A DNA stretch of 47,401 bases, taken from positions 1 through 47,401 of the forward strand of contig WGBX01000124.1 of the NCBI GenBank assembly GCA_015494075.1, given 5' to 3'. The stretch's first letter is position 1. Every line of letters starts with the position of its first letter. This document shows, piece by piece, positions 16,950 to 26,410 of the stretch. A program made the translations under genes and the position numbers. Below the pieces are notes generated by a model that searched no databases, had not been told where the DNA came from, and saw only the letters and a program-made list of their open reading frames with translations. Origin of the DNA: Flavobacteriaceae bacterium. GTDB taxonomy: Bacteria > Bacteroidota > Bacteroidia > Flavobacteriales > Flavobacteriaceae.

Positions 16950-17933
16950 TTAAATTTTATCAACTGTTAAGGTTACTAGTGTTTGATTGAGTAATTGATA
17001 AGCTATTTCACCAAAGGTAATCGGGCCTTTGATATTATTAATTTTTTGGCCTTCCAGTCCACCGTATAAATAATTTAAAATACAGTTACAAGAAAATTCA
17101 TTATCGACCTCATAGTCTAAGGTTTTAATTTCAAAACGTTCAAGATAATTTTCAATAGGCTTGGCAAATTTATAAACTTTACTTTCAAAAACCGGAGCAT
17201 AAAAACTTACTAAACCATTTTCAATATCTACTTCTTTAATACTTACATTAATAGAAGCCCCTGAATAATCAGCTATCAATGGTAATTTTATATCTATATT
17301 GTTTTGATGTATATATTCTGCCAAATTAGTTTCTTTACCGTCCACTAAGCAATTTAAAACATCAAAGCTGTCAAAATAAAATTCGATAGAAGGACTTTCT
17401 TCATCTCTTTCAAAAATATTGACAATATCAAGTTGTGCAAAATAATCTTCGGGCAGTTTTATATGTATGGCAACGGCTTTGTCTATGTATTCTTCATCTA
17501 ACTTACCATTAAAAGTTTTAGGAACATCATCCGAATTTAAATTAATACCCGAAACCCAACCAACAACAGGATTATTATATAAGCCTTCCATATTTTCAGC
17601 TTTAAGGGCAAAGTCGTGATGTATTTTCTGAAAGGCGGGAATAATTAACAATGTATAGCCGTTATTATAAGAATTCGGAATTATTTGATCAATTGAAGTT
17701 TCATCATAAGTTTTAATTTTAAAATCAATTATATTTTGATCAAAGAAATTAACAAATATCTTATTTTGATCAAATTTTCCGAGATCTTCGTCCATAAAAT
17801 AAGGAATTGTTCCGGCAATCCAATTACCTTTTGGTAATTTTTTCAAAACTTTTTCATCACCTGACAAACTCATTAATCTCCCTTCATTGATAAAGTCTAT
17901 AACTTCATCAACTGCATATAATTTATTGTTCAT
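16950..17933 (-). CDS. FIST-like sensory protein (DUF6976-like)
   Basis: 327 residues, cytoplasmic by sequence. The opening (INEGRLMSLSGDEKVLKKLPKGNWIAGTIPYF) and the C-terminal motif (FSCNCILNYLYGG...GPITFGEIAYQLLNQTLVTLTV) resemble the FIST sensory domain, whose C-terminal part ends with a conserved Cys region and a GEI...hNqT pattern. I recall a family DUF6976 with this same start and end, but cannot confirm the label. FIST domains are thought to bind small ligands in signal transduction. It lies 9 bases after the coiled-coil gene and 11 bases before the Roadblock-like gene, so the three probably act together. Ligand and output are unknown. Confidence 0.6.
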   Translation of the reverse strand: MNNKLYAVDEVIDFINEGRLMSLSGDEKVLKKLPKGNWIAGTIPYFMDEDLGKFDQNKIFVNFFDQNIIDFKIKTYDETSIDQIIPNSYNNGYTLLIIPAFQKIHHDFALKAENMEGLYNNPVVGWVSGINLNSDDVPKTFNGKLDEEYIDKAVAIHIKLPEDYFAQLDIVNIFERDEESPSIEFYFDSFDVLNCLVDGKETNLAEYIHQNNIDIKLPLIADYSGASINVSIKEVDIENGLVSFYAPVFESKVYKFAKPIENYLERFEIKTLDYEVDNEFSCNCILNYLYGGLEGQKINNIKGPITFGEIAYQLLNQTLVTLTVDKI

Positions 17934-17942
17934 ATCCCTTCT

Positions 17943-18617
17943 TTAATTTCTAAAAAAATTATCAATAAAAGAACCAAAAAAAGATTTCTTTTTAACCACT
18001 TTTCTCTTTTTATTTTTGATAGCTTTAAGCCGTTGCATTTCAGCTTGTTTTTTTTCTTGTGAGATAAGTTCTTTTTTATTCAGGTTATGACTCTCTGTTT
18101 TTTCTATTGCTTTTTTTTGTCTTTCTAATGCCAGCCTTTCCTTAATTGCTTTTTCGGCTTCTAATCTAATTCTTTCTGCCTCAAGTCTTCCTTTTTCTGC
18201 CTCTTGTTTAGCTCTTTCTTCTTGTTTTCTTATCTGTTCTATAATGGCACGTTTTTTCCTTTCAGTATCTAATTTTTTTTGTTTTTCAGCTTCTTCCATT
18301 ATATACTGCCTATCGTCGTGCTTAAATTTCGCAATAGGCTGTTGTTTATTTTCTTGAGTAGGTGCTTCTTGTAAATAATCTCCAAAAATATTGGCTAAAT
18401 CGGTATCCATATTTTTTGCCTTGATAAATTTTTTACACAAAGCATAAATATTATCGACTTCTTCTTCAAGTGAAAATTTGCCTGTTTTTATCTGGTTACG
18501 GGCTTGAGTAACTTTCATTTGAAAAAAATAATTTTTGAGCGGCACATTTATGGTGCCATTTAATAAGTCTCGCCATTCCTGTCTATCTTTGGACGGTAAA
18601 GGGTAATGCTTTTCCAT
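17943..18617 (-). CDS. Coiled-coil protein, first gene of FIST/Roadblock operon
   Basis: About 224 residues from the ATG at 18617 (MEKHYPLPSKDRQEWRDLL). The track start at 18644 would overlap the -7 promoter box, so it is unlikely; an ATG at 18626 is an alternative. Residues 1-90 form a helical domain I do not recognise. Residues about 105-200 are a long Lys/Glu/Arg-rich coiled coil (QEAEKGRLEAERIRLEAEKA...). The C-terminus is strongly basic and ends in FFGSFIDNFFRN, a short aromatic-rich tail that could bind membrane or a partner. There is no signal peptide. It may act as scaffold for the two downstream proteins. Confidence 0.62.
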   Translation of the reverse strand: MEKHYPLPSKDRQEWRDLLNGTINVPLKNYFFQMKVTQARNQIKTGKFSLEEEVDNIYALCKKFIKAKNMDTDLANIFGDYLQEAPTQENKQQPIAKFKHDDRQYIMEEAEKQKKLDTERKKRAIIEQIRKQEERAKQEAEKGRLEAERIRLEAEKAIKERLALERQKKAIEKTESHNLNKKELISQEKKQAEMQRLKAIKNKKRKVVKKKSFFGSFIDNFFRN

Positions 18618-18641
18618 TTTAATCATTTTTGGTTTCAAACA

Positions 18642-18649
18642 CAAAATTA
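18642..18649 (-). promoter_or_regulatory. -7 box for the FIST/Roadblock operon
   Basis: The minus strand reads TAATTTTG, a TAnnTTTG match, 24 bases before the chosen start at 18617. Its position excludes the longer start at 18644. Confidence 0.5.
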
Positions 18650-18713
18650 ATAAAAATTTAATAAATATTTAAGCTTTATTTGAATTTTTATTAATTTTTT
18701 TATGAATCGTTTT

Positions 18714-19277
18714 TTATTCGTCCTCGTTACCATCTTTTATTTGCGTGGTTTTAATCGGGTTATAGACAGCCTGTCTAAAACCTTCTTGTAATTGGTTCAT
18801 TTTTTCTATTACACCATTAGGATCTTTGAGAAAATACAAGTCTTTGAGGTAATTCATATCTTTATACATTACCCACGTGCGCCCTTCGGCATCTTTATAT
18901 ATTAAAACTTTCATTGGCAACTCGATGCCAACTTCAGGATTTTCTTGCATTAAGTAACCGCCCATTTTAGGATTACCAAATATCATTAGATAAACCGGTC
19001 TTAACTCAACATTTGCATTTTTAGCGGCTGTTTCGTGATCAACAATGTGAGGATAATACATTCCTTTGTCTTCCAAATATGATTTTAATTTCCGGTAGGT
19101 TTTTTTAGGACCATAATCACTGCGAAACAATACAAATTTGGTTTTGCTATGATCTGCTTTTCGCTCAACGGCTTCTACTTTTGGTTTTTCAGGTTTTGAT
19201 TCCGTATTTTTTTTTACTGTTTTTTTGCAAGCGCTCATCATTAAGAGCAAACTCAATACTAAACTGATTTTTTTCAT
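18714..19277 (-). CDS. DUF302 domain lipoprotein
   Basis: 187 residues with a lipoprotein signal (LLLMMSACKK, lipid cysteine C17), then a charged linker and a DUF302-like domain with the typical segment RPVYLMIFGNPKMGGYLMQENPEVGIELPMKVLIYKDAEG near residues 95-135. DUF302 proteins have an alpha-beta fold of unknown function. It starts 7 bases after mutS and is probably co-transcribed with it, though no functional link is obvious. It should sit in the cell envelope, facing the periplasm. Confidence 0.82.
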   Translation of the reverse strand: MKKISLVLSLLLMMSACKKTVKKNTESKPEKPKVEAVERKADHSKTKFVLFRSDYGPKKTYRKLKSYLEDKGMYYPHIVDHETAAKNANVELRPVYLMIFGNPKMGGYLMQENPEVGIELPMKVLIYKDAEGRTWVMYKDMNYLKDLYFLKDPNGVIEKMNQLQEGFRQAVYNPIKTTQIKDGNEDE

Positions 19278-19284
19278 GGTAAAT

Positions 19285-21894
19285 TTATTTTCTAACTTTT
19301 TTATTTCTTGTTAACATACGTTTTATCTCATTTAATTTCATCAAAGCTTCCACGGGTGTTAAGTGGTCGATATTTGTATCTAATATTTCTTCTTTTATTT
19401 CTTCAAGCAACGGATCGTCTAATTGAAAAAAACTGAGTTGGAGTCCTTGTGTTGAAGATTTTAAACTATTTTTTAAGTTATCTTTTTGTTTGGATGCTTC
19501 TAGTTGTTGTAAAATTTTTTTTGCTTTATTGACAACCCTTAAAGGCATACCTGCAAGTTTTGCTACATGAATTCCAAAACTATGTTCACTACCTCCCGGA
19601 ACCAACTTTCTAACAAAAATAATATGATTATCAACTTCTTTTATAGAGACGTTAAAATTCTTAATCCGTTCAAATGTTTTGGTCATGTCATTTAACTCAT
19701 GGTAATGTGTTGCAAATAGAGTTTTTGGACGATCCGGATGTTCATGTAGATATTCAGCAATAGCCCAAGCAATAGAAATACCATCATAGGTGCTGGTGCC
19801 ACGACCAATTTCATCTAACAAAATTAAACTTCTAGGAGACAAATTATTAAGAATGCTGGCTGTTTCATGCATTTCGACCATAAAAGTTGATTCGCCCATA
19901 GAAATGTTATCGGAGGCACCTACCCGCGTAAATATTTTATCAACAATACCAATACGTGCATCTTTTGCAGGTACAAAACTCCCAATTTGTGCCATCAATA
20001 CGATTAATGCGGTTTGTCTTAATAAGGCTGACTTCCCGGACATATTAGGACCGGTGATCATTATAATTTGCTGATGTTGTCGATCTAAATAAACATCATT
20101 AGGTACATATGATTCACCTGCCGGCAATTGTCGTTCAATAACAGGATGGCGTCCATCTTTAATATCAATATCAAAGGATTCATCAATCTGTGGACGCGTA
20201 TAATTATAACGAACTGCTATTTCGGCTAACGACTGATAAGTATCTATGTCACCGGTTAGTTTTGCATTATTTTGAATGATTTGAATATAATCTTGTAACC
20301 AAATGACTAGTTGTTGAAAAAGTTTTTGTTCTAAAATGCTGATTTTTTCTTCAGCTCCTAAAATTTTAACTTCTAATTCTTTAAGTTCTTGTGTAATATA
20401 CCGTTCGGCCGCTGTCAATGTTTGTTTACGTATCCAGTTATCAGGAACTTTATCTTTATAAGTATGGCGTACTTCTAAGTAATATCCGAAAACATTGTTA
20501 AATCCTATTTTTAAAGAATTGATACCTGTATTTTTTATCTCACGTTGTACAATTTCTTCTAATATTTGTTTGGATGATAATTTTAGATGACGCAATTCGT
20601 CCAGCTCAGCAGAAATACCTGGTTTTATAACGCCTCCCTTTTGAATATTGACAGGTGCTGATTCGTCTATTGTTAATCTTATTTTATCTCTCAAAACCGT
20701 CAATGCATCAAGTTGCGCAGCGATATTTTGTAAATCTATGTCTTTTTGTTGCGACAACATTGTTTTAATAGGCACTAAGGCATCAAGCGAATGTAACAAT
20801 AACAATATTTCACGTGGATTAGCTTTTCCTGTGGCTATTTTAGAAATTAAACGTTCTAAATCACCGATTTGTTTGAGTTGGGCCTGTAAATCTATACGTA
20901 ATAATTGATTTTTAGCTAGTTGTGCTACAATATTTAAACGTGTCTCAATTTGAAATTTATCCTTTAAAGGCAAAGCCAGCCATCGCCGAATATTGCGGCC
21001 GCCCATAGGTGTTTGGGTTCGGTCAATAATTTCTAGCAGTGTGACTGCATTAGGTTGCTGACTCCCATACAATTCTAAATTTCTTATTGTAAACTTATCC
21101 ATCCATACATAAGCATCTTCTTCAATACGGCTTATTTTATTAATATGTTTAAGCTCATTTTGCTTAACATCTGACAAATAATGTAATATAGCACCAGCAG
21201 CTATTAAGCCTGCTTTTAGATCGGCGACGCCAAAACCCTTTAAATTAGCAGTCTGAAAATGATTCGTTAATAGTTCTTGACTGTAATCTGACTGATATAT
21301 CCATTCGTCTTGTTTAAATGTATAAAAATTTTGTCCAAAAGCTTGTTCAAATTTATGCTGTTGATGATAAGGATATAAAACTTCTGATGGTTGAAAATTT
21401 TGCAACAGCTTATCAATATATTCTTTTGGACCTTCGCTCACCAAAAATTCTCCGGTTGAGATATCTACAAATGCCAAGCCTATTTTCTTTTTGGCAAAAA
21501 AAACAGAAGCTAAAAAATTATTTGATTTGGCTTCAAGAACATCATCATTTAATGCAACGCCGGGCGTAACAACTTCTGTAACACCTCTTTTTACAATTTT
21601 TTTGGTCATTTTGGGATCTTCCAACTGGTCACAAATAGCGACCCTTAGTCCGGATTTAACCAACTTTGGCAAATATGTATTCAGAGAGTGATGTGGAAAA
21701 CCTGCCAAAGCCGTTTCCGAAGCCGACCCATTACCTCTTTTGGTTTGGACAATTCCTAAAATTTTAGCTGCTTTAATAGCATCTTCGCCAAAGGTTTCAT
21801 AAAAATCTCCGACTCTAAACAACAATAAAGCATCAGGATATTTTGCTTTGATGCTGTTATATTGCTTCATTAAAGGCGTTACTTTCTTAGCCAA
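19285..21894 (-). CDS. mutS: DNA mismatch repair protein MutS
   Basis: Recognises base mismatches and small loops and starts strand-directed repair. At 869 residues it is full length. The mismatch-binding domain shows the Phe-x-Glu motif in LFRVGDFYETFGEDA (FYETF, about residues 31-35). The ATPase part has Walker A GPNMSGKSALLRQ near residue 610, Walker B LILLDEIGRGTSTYDG, and the following ATHYHELN switch. The C-terminal tail is present. The downstream DUF302 lipoprotein gene probably shares its transcript. No unusual residue was noticed. Confidence 0.98.
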   Translation of the reverse strand: MAKKVTPLMKQYNSIKAKYPDALLLFRVGDFYETFGEDAIKAAKILGIVQTKRGNGSASETALAGFPHHSLNTYLPKLVKSGLRVAICDQLEDPKMTKKIVKRGVTEVVTPGVALNDDVLEAKSNNFLASVFFAKKKIGLAFVDISTGEFLVSEGPKEYIDKLLQNFQPSEVLYPYHQQHKFEQAFGQNFYTFKQDEWIYQSDYSQELLTNHFQTANLKGFGVADLKAGLIAAGAILHYLSDVKQNELKHINKISRIEEDAYVWMDKFTIRNLELYGSQQPNAVTLLEIIDRTQTPMGGRNIRRWLALPLKDKFQIETRLNIVAQLAKNQLLRIDLQAQLKQIGDLERLISKIATGKANPREILLLLHSLDALVPIKTMLSQQKDIDLQNIAAQLDALTVLRDKIRLTIDESAPVNIQKGGVIKPGISAELDELRHLKLSSKQILEEIVQREIKNTGINSLKIGFNNVFGYYLEVRHTYKDKVPDNWIRKQTLTAAERYITQELKELEVKILGAEEKISILEQKLFQQLVIWLQDYIQIIQNNAKLTGDIDTYQSLAEIAVRYNYTRPQIDESFDIDIKDGRHPVIERQLPAGESYVPNDVYLDRQHQQIIMITGPNMSGKSALLRQTALIVLMAQIGSFVPAKDARIGIVDKIFTRVGASDNISMGESTFMVEMHETASILNNLSPRSLILLDEIGRGTSTYDGISIAWAIAEYLHEHPDRPKTLFATHYHELNDMTKTFERIKNFNVSIKEVDNHIIFVRKLVPGGSEHSFGIHVAKLAGMPLRVVNKAKKILQQLEASKQKDNLKNSLKSSTQGLQLSFFQLDDPLLEEIKEEILDTNIDHLTPVEALMKLNEIKRMLTRNKKVRK

Positions 21895-21961
21895 TGGTTA
21901 TAATTTTAGAATGGCTAATTTACGAAAAAGAACGGATATTATAAATTGCTTTGATAATGAC

Positions 21962-22978
21962 TTAATGTATCAATTTCAAACCTTTAGTTTGATAAGTTTT
22001 AAGTGTCCCTTTGGCATCACTATATACTAAAAATGCTTGTAATTCGGGATGTAGATTTAGAAATTTCTTTGAGGCTTCTAAACCCATAACCATCATAGCA
22101 GTAGCATAGCCATCAGCCATTGTACAATTATCAGCAACTACCGAAGCACTAAGCAAATGCCTTTGTATGGGATAGCCGGTTTTTGGATTTATAGTATGTA
22201 CATATTTTTTTCCGGTGTCCGGATCAATATAAAATTTTCGATAATTACCTGAGGTAGCTATGGCTTGATTATTAAGAATAATTTTGGAAATAAACTTTTG
22301 TTTTTCATGCCTGTCCGGATTGTCAATCGCGACCATCCAATTTCTATTTTGTAAAGTATTTTTACCTTTCGCTAAAACTTCACCACCTATTTCTACAATA
22401 TAATTATTTATACCTTTATGCTCTATCATTTTGCCCACACGGTCAATAGCATAACCTTTTGCAATAGAATTATAATCGATATAAACTTGTGGAAAACGTT
22501 TTTGCAAAAAACCATCCTCATCAATGTTTAAGAAATCATAGCCGACATATCGTTTTAATGAATCTACCAAACTGGAATCTGTTTCTATTCCCTGTAATTT
22601 CTTTTTAGGGCCAAATCCCCAGGCATTAACCAAAATACCAATAGTGGGATCATACAAACCGCCCGTTTCACGATAGATTTCTTTTGCTGCATTATATACG
22701 TCTTTAAATTGCTGATCGACATGTAAGGTCTCTCCTTTGTTTATTCGCGATATTAAAGAGTTTGGTCTATATGTGGATAGAGACGCATTGATTGCTTCAA
22801 TTACACTATCTATATCTTTTTTGTAAACCGCCTTTGAGGTAGTTGACGGAATTATTTTAATATGGTAGGTCGTCCCTAAGGCTTCGCCTTCAAAATGATG
22901 AGGGTTTGCTGTTTTAGATTGCTGACACGCCGACAATAAAATTAAAACTATTATTGAAAACCTATAAATTATTTTCAT
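21962..22978 (-). CDS. apbE: FAD:protein FMN transferase
   Basis: Transfers FMN from FAD to threonine residues of target proteins, including NqrB and NqrC, which are encoded just upstream. A lipoprotein signal (IIVLILLSACQQ, C18) places it in the periplasm. Family motifs are EALGTTYHIKI near the N-terminus, DPTIGILVNAWGFGP, YNSIAKGYAIDRVG, IVEIGGEVLAKGKN and YVHTINPKTGYP. At 338 residues it is normal. It follows nqrF after 65 bases, with a hairpin terminator between, so read-through expression or a separate promoter is needed. The link to Nqr maturation is strong. Confidence 0.95.
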   Translation of the reverse strand: MKIIYRFSIIVLILLSACQQSKTANPHHFEGEALGTTYHIKIIPSTTSKAVYKKDIDSVIEAINASLSTYRPNSLISRINKGETLHVDQQFKDVYNAAKEIYRETGGLYDPTIGILVNAWGFGPKKKLQGIETDSSLVDSLKRYVGYDFLNIDEDGFLQKRFPQVYIDYNSIAKGYAIDRVGKMIEHKGINNYIVEIGGEVLAKGKNTLQNRNWMVAIDNPDRHEKQKFISKIILNNQAIATSGNYRKFYIDPDTGKKYVHTINPKTGYPIQRHLLSASVVADNCTMADGYATAMMVMGLEASKKFLNLHPELQAFLVYSDAKGTLKTYQTKGLKLIH

Positions 22979-22996
22979 TTCATTAAATTAAAAAAA

Positions 22997-23022
22997 GTAG
23001 AGACGTTTAAAAACGTCTCTAC
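22997..23022 (-). terminator. Hairpin terminator between nqrF and apbE
   Basis: GTAGAGACGTTT pairs with AAACGTCTCTAC. On the minus strand it is followed by seven T, so it can end the nqr transcript or attenuate apbE. The GTAGAGACG...CGTCTCTAC stem also resembles a palindrome family repeated in many bacterial genomes. Confidence 0.8.
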
Positions 23023-23043
23023 AAATATAATTAAGTTTATCAA

Positions 23044-24351
23044 TTAACCTCCAAAATCATCAAAACGAATATTTTCAGGAGGGACACCTTGATTTTCAAG
23101 CATATTTACCACTGCTTTATTCATCATTGGCGGTCCACAGAAATAATACTCAATATCTTCAGGCGTTTCATGTTTGCTCAAATAGTTGTCATATAAGGCT
23201 TGATGCACAAATCCCACGAAACCATCACCTGGACAATCTAAACATTCTTTAACTTTCCAGTTATCCTCAGGTCTGGGTTCAGAAAGTACTAAATAAAATT
23301 TAAAATTCGGGAATTCTTTTTCTAATTCTCTAAAATGATCGACATAAAATAATTCACGTTTTGACCGGCCTCCATACCAATAAGATACTTTACGATTGGT
23401 TTTTAGTGTTTTAAATAGATGGAACAAATGCGAACGCATTGGGGCCATACCTGCACCACCACCAATATAAACCATTTCGGCATCGGAATCTTCATTGATA
23501 AAGAACTCACCATAAGGACCGGAAATTTTGACAATATCTCCGGGCTTGCGAGAGAAAATATAAGATGATGCGACGCCCGGATTGACATCCATCCAAGTAT
23601 TCTTTTCACGATCCCAAGGTGGTGTAGCAATACGCACATTTAGCATAATGCGACGTCCTTCGGCGGGATAACTAGCCATTGAGTAAGCCCGAGTCACTTC
23701 TTCGTCATTTTTCATCACTAAGGGCCAAAGGTTAAATTTATCCCAGTCTTCTTTAAATTTGTCGGGTTCACCGGGGTGTTCAACCGGATGCGCTGTAATA
23801 TCAATATCTTTATACGGAATGGTTGCCGGTGGTACATCTATTTGAATGTAGCCACCTGCTTTATAGTTGATGTCTTCAGGAACCTCCACTATAAATTCTT
23901 TGATAAATGACGCGACATTATAATTAGAAACCACCTTAGCATCCCATTTTTTAACACCGAATACTTCTTCGGGGACTTCAATTTCCATATCTTCTTTGAC
24001 TTTGACCTGACAGCCTAAACGCCAACCTTCTTCTTTTTCTTTAAGTGTAAAATGCGGCTCTTCTGTTGGGAGCATATTGCCACCACCTTTAAGTACTTTA
24101 ACTTTACATTGTAAACAAGTACCACCACCGCCACAGGCAGATGGTAAAAAGACTTTTTCATTAGACAAAGTAGTCAATAATGAAGCGCCGCTTTCCACTT
24201 CTAATTCTTTTTCACCGTTTACTAATATTTTGACTTTGCCACCGGGTAATAGCTTGGCTTTTGCCCATAAGAGTAACACGACTAAAATTAAGACGATTAC
24301 CAAAAATACCACAACACTGGCGATAATAACTTTCATTGTATTCTGATCCAT
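23044..24351 (-). CDS. nqrF: Na+-translocating NADH:quinone reductase subunit F
   Basis: Entry point for electrons from NADH. An N-terminal membrane helix ([22 protein letters not shown]) is followed by a 2Fe-2S ferredoxin domain with C73, C79, C82 and C114 ([12 protein letters not shown] ... LGC). The flavin reductase part has RAYSMAS (FAD binding) near residue 217 and [11 protein letters not shown] (NADH binding), and ends in the usual FDDFGG. At 435 residues it is full length. It is the last gene of nqrABCDEF. The conserved cysteine near the NADH site is visible in EYYFCGPP. Confidence 0.97.
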   Translation of the reverse strand: MDQNTMKVIIASVVVFLVIVLILVVLLLWAKAKLLPGGKVKILVNGEKELEVESGASLLTTLSNEKVFLPSACGGGGTCLQCKVKVLKGGGNMLPTEEPHFTLKEKEEGWRLGCQVKVKEDMEIEVPEEVFGVKKWDAKVVSNYNVASFIKEFIVEVPEDINYKAGGYIQIDVPPATIPYKDIDITAHPVEHPGEPDKFKEDWDKFNLWPLVMKNDEEVTRAYSMASYPAEGRRIMLNVRIATPPWDREKNTWMDVNPGVASSYIFSRKPGDIVKISGPYGEFFINEDSDAEMVYIGGGAGMAPMRSHLFHLFKTLKTNRKVSYWYGGRSKRELFYVDHFRELEKEFPNFKFYLVLSEPRPEDNWKVKECLDCPGDGFVGFVHQALYDNYLSKHETPEDIEYYFCGPPMMNKAVVNMLENQGVPPENIRFDDFGG

Positions 24352-24368
24352 TTTCTACAATCTTTGAA

Positions 24369-24983
24369 TTAAATTTTGATTCCCATAAAGGCCATAAAGG
24401 CAATTGCCATAAGACCGGTAATAATAAAAGTAATGCCTAATCCGCGTAATGGTGCCGGCACGTTTGAATATGAAATTTTCTCCCGAATGGCTGCCAATAA
24501 TATAATAGCCAATAACCATCCGATTCCAGAGCCAAGACCATATACCAAAGCTTCAGATACTTGCGTAAATTCTTTTTGTTGCATAAACAATGAGCCACCT
24601 AAAATAGCACAGTTTACGGCAATAAGCGGCAAGAAAATTCCCAAGGAAGCATATAATGCCGGTGCAAAACGTTCGACAAACATTTCTACTAATTGTACCA
24701 TGGCTGCAATAACGGCAATAAACATGATAAAACTTAAGAAACTCAAATCGACATCAGCAAATGACGGGTCTAACCATTTTAAGGCGCCGGGCTGCAATAA
24801 ATACTTATCAATCAAAAAGTTAACCGGAACCGTTATTGTTAAAACAAAAACAACGGCTGCCCCCAAACCGACGGCTGTTTTTACCTTTTTAGAAACGGCC
24901 AAATAAGAACACATTCCCAAGAAAAAGGCAAAAACCATATTTTCAATAAAAATACTTCGTATAAATAAATTCCATAATTCCAT
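24369..24983 (-). CDS. nqrE: Na+-translocating NADH:quinone reductase subunit E
   Basis: Six-helix integral membrane subunit, homologous to NqrD and RnfA, that helps form the sodium and electron path. It opens with the typical [26 protein letters not shown] and contains a paired cysteine ([14 protein letters not shown]) in the half-helices that in NqrD/E hold an intramembrane iron centre. At 204 residues it is normal. It lies 17 bases before nqrF. A 176-residue antisense ORF here is a shadow. Confidence 0.96.
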   Translation of the reverse strand: MELWNLFIRSIFIENMVFAFFLGMCSYLAVSKKVKTAVGLGAAVVFVLTITVPVNFLIDKYLLQPGALKWLDPSFADVDLSFLSFIMFIAVIAAMVQLVEMFVERFAPALYASLGIFLPLIAVNCAILGGSLFMQQKEFTQVSEALVYGLGSGIGWLLAIILLAAIREKISYSNVPAPLRGLGITFIITGLMAIAFMAFMGIKI

Positions 24984-24998
24984 AATAGACTTCCTTTT

Positions 24999-25628
24999 TT
25001 ATTCTTTTTCAGTTAATTGCGGATACATACTACGTTGTACCCAAATGACGATTCCTACGGTTATCAATGCCATAGCCGGCAATAACATCATGGCGTTATT
25101 GACGTAACCGGCATCATAAAATGACTGCGGAATGACTTGCTTATCAAACAAAGTGCCGGAGCCCAATAGCTCACGGAAAAATGCGACAATGATTAAAATT
25201 AATCCGTAACCTGCACCGTTACCGATTCCATCTAATAACGAATCAAAGGGTTTATTTGCCAAAGCAAATGCTTCCAAGCGTCCCATAACAATACAGTTGG
25301 TAATAATCAAACCGACAAAAACCGATAATTGTTTAGATACATCGTAAGCAAAAGCTTTTAATATTTGGTCAACCAAAATTACCAATGTGGCAACGACCAA
25401 TAATTGTACGATAATACGAATTCGATTTGGAATATAATTTCGCATCAAGGATACAATTAAGTTACTAAAAGCAACTACGACCATAACCGATAAAGCCATA
25501 ACGATAGCCGGCATTAATTTAACCGTAATAGCCAAAGCCGAACAAATACCCAAAACCTGAACGGTTATCGGGTTATTTTCGTTTAGAGGATCTTTAATAA
25601 GGTCTACCCATTTATTTTTTTTAGCCAT
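24999..25628 (-). CDS. nqrD: Na+-translocating NADH:quinone reductase subunit D
   Basis: Membrane subunit homologous to NqrE in inverted topology. Cysteines in VLGICSALAIT and IITNCIVMGRLEAFA mark the conserved half-helices that share an intramembrane iron centre with NqrE. The N-terminus is a short soluble stretch (MAKKNKWVDLIKDPLNENNP) as usual. At 209 residues it is full length. It follows nqrC by 6 bases and precedes nqrE by 15. Confidence 0.96.
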   Translation of the reverse strand: MAKKNKWVDLIKDPLNENNPITVQVLGICSALAITVKLMPAIVMALSVMVVVAFSNLIVSLMRNYIPNRIRIIVQLLVVATLVILVDQILKAFAYDVSKQLSVFVGLIITNCIVMGRLEAFALANKPFDSLLDGIGNGAGYGLILIIVAFFRELLGSGTLFDKQVIPQSFYDAGYVNNAMMLLPAMALITVGIVIWVQRSMYPQLTEKE

Positions 25629-25634
25629 AATATT

Positions 25635-26399
25635 TTAATTTTTTTGTTGTCTCACTTTTTTAAAGAACGGTAAATAATGCTTTAAACGTTCTTGAATCAT
25701 ATTGGTAACACCGTTACTGGTTAAGGTTGAACCGGAAATAGCATCTATTTCATGGTCTTCTTTATCTTTATTTTCAGGGTCATTATTACCTTTTAACAAA
25801 GTAATACCTCTAAAAGTACCATCTTTATCAAAGATTTTTTCACCGGTAAATTGATTTTCAAACCATTTTTTTGTGATTTCAGCGCCTAAGCCTGGGGTTT
25901 CTCCTTTATGACCGAATTTAACACCTTTTACCGTATTAGCATCTTGTTCTAATGCAATATAACCCCATATATCATCCCACAAGCCTTTGCCGTATAAAGG
26001 GATTACATAGTAGGTTTTACCATCAACATCCGCAATAAAAATAGGATATCGTTGTTTATTTTCAGGTTTTTTTAATTCGGTTTTAAGATTTATATCAAAA
26101 GCATTGACTGATTTATCAATGGTGCCATCTGATTTTAGAGCATATTGTTTAAGAAAATATTTTTTAAAATATGCTTCGATAGTTTTATAGTTTAGTTTTA
26201 AACCTTCTGCCGCAGCCTTTTTTGTCAAAGCTTCCTGATCAAAACCGATGGTATACATAATATCGGTCATCTTTTCCTGTCTTTTATTGCGTTCTTGTGC
26301 CGGTTTTAAGACCATTACCGCCACTGCTAATAATACAGCAGATACGGTTACGACAACGGCTGCAAATAAAATTGTATATAAATTACTGTTTCTGTCCAT
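25635..26399 (-). CDS. nqrC: Na+-translocating NADH:quinone reductase subunit C
   Basis: Periplasmic FMN-carrying subunit anchored by one N-terminal helix (LYTILFAAVVVTVSAVLLAVAVMVL). The flavinylation motif is SGSTLTS near residue 222, in EIDAISGSTLTSNGV; ApbE attaches FMN to its threonine. GHKGETPGLGAEIT is another family signature. At 254 residues it is normal. It lies 11 bases after nqrB. Covalent FMN requires the apbE gene at the end of this cluster. Confidence 0.96.
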   Translation of the reverse strand: MDRNSNLYTILFAAVVVTVSAVLLAVAVMVLKPAQERNKRQEKMTDIMYTIGFDQEALTKKAAAEGLKLNYKTIEAYFKKYFLKQYALKSDGTIDKSVNAFDINLKTELKKPENKQRYPIFIADVDGKTYYVIPLYGKGLWDDIWGYIALEQDANTVKGVKFGHKGETPGLGAEITKKWFENQFTGEKIFDKDGTFRGITLLKGNNDPENKDKEDHEIDAISGSTLTSNGVTNMIQERLKHYLPFFKKVRQQKN

Positions 26400-26410
26400 A
26401 ATTCAAGAGA

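Noticed and set aside
24376-24906. 176-residue plus-strand ORF
   Set aside because: It lies antisense within nqrE; the sequence has no family character and the nqrE frame is unmistakable.
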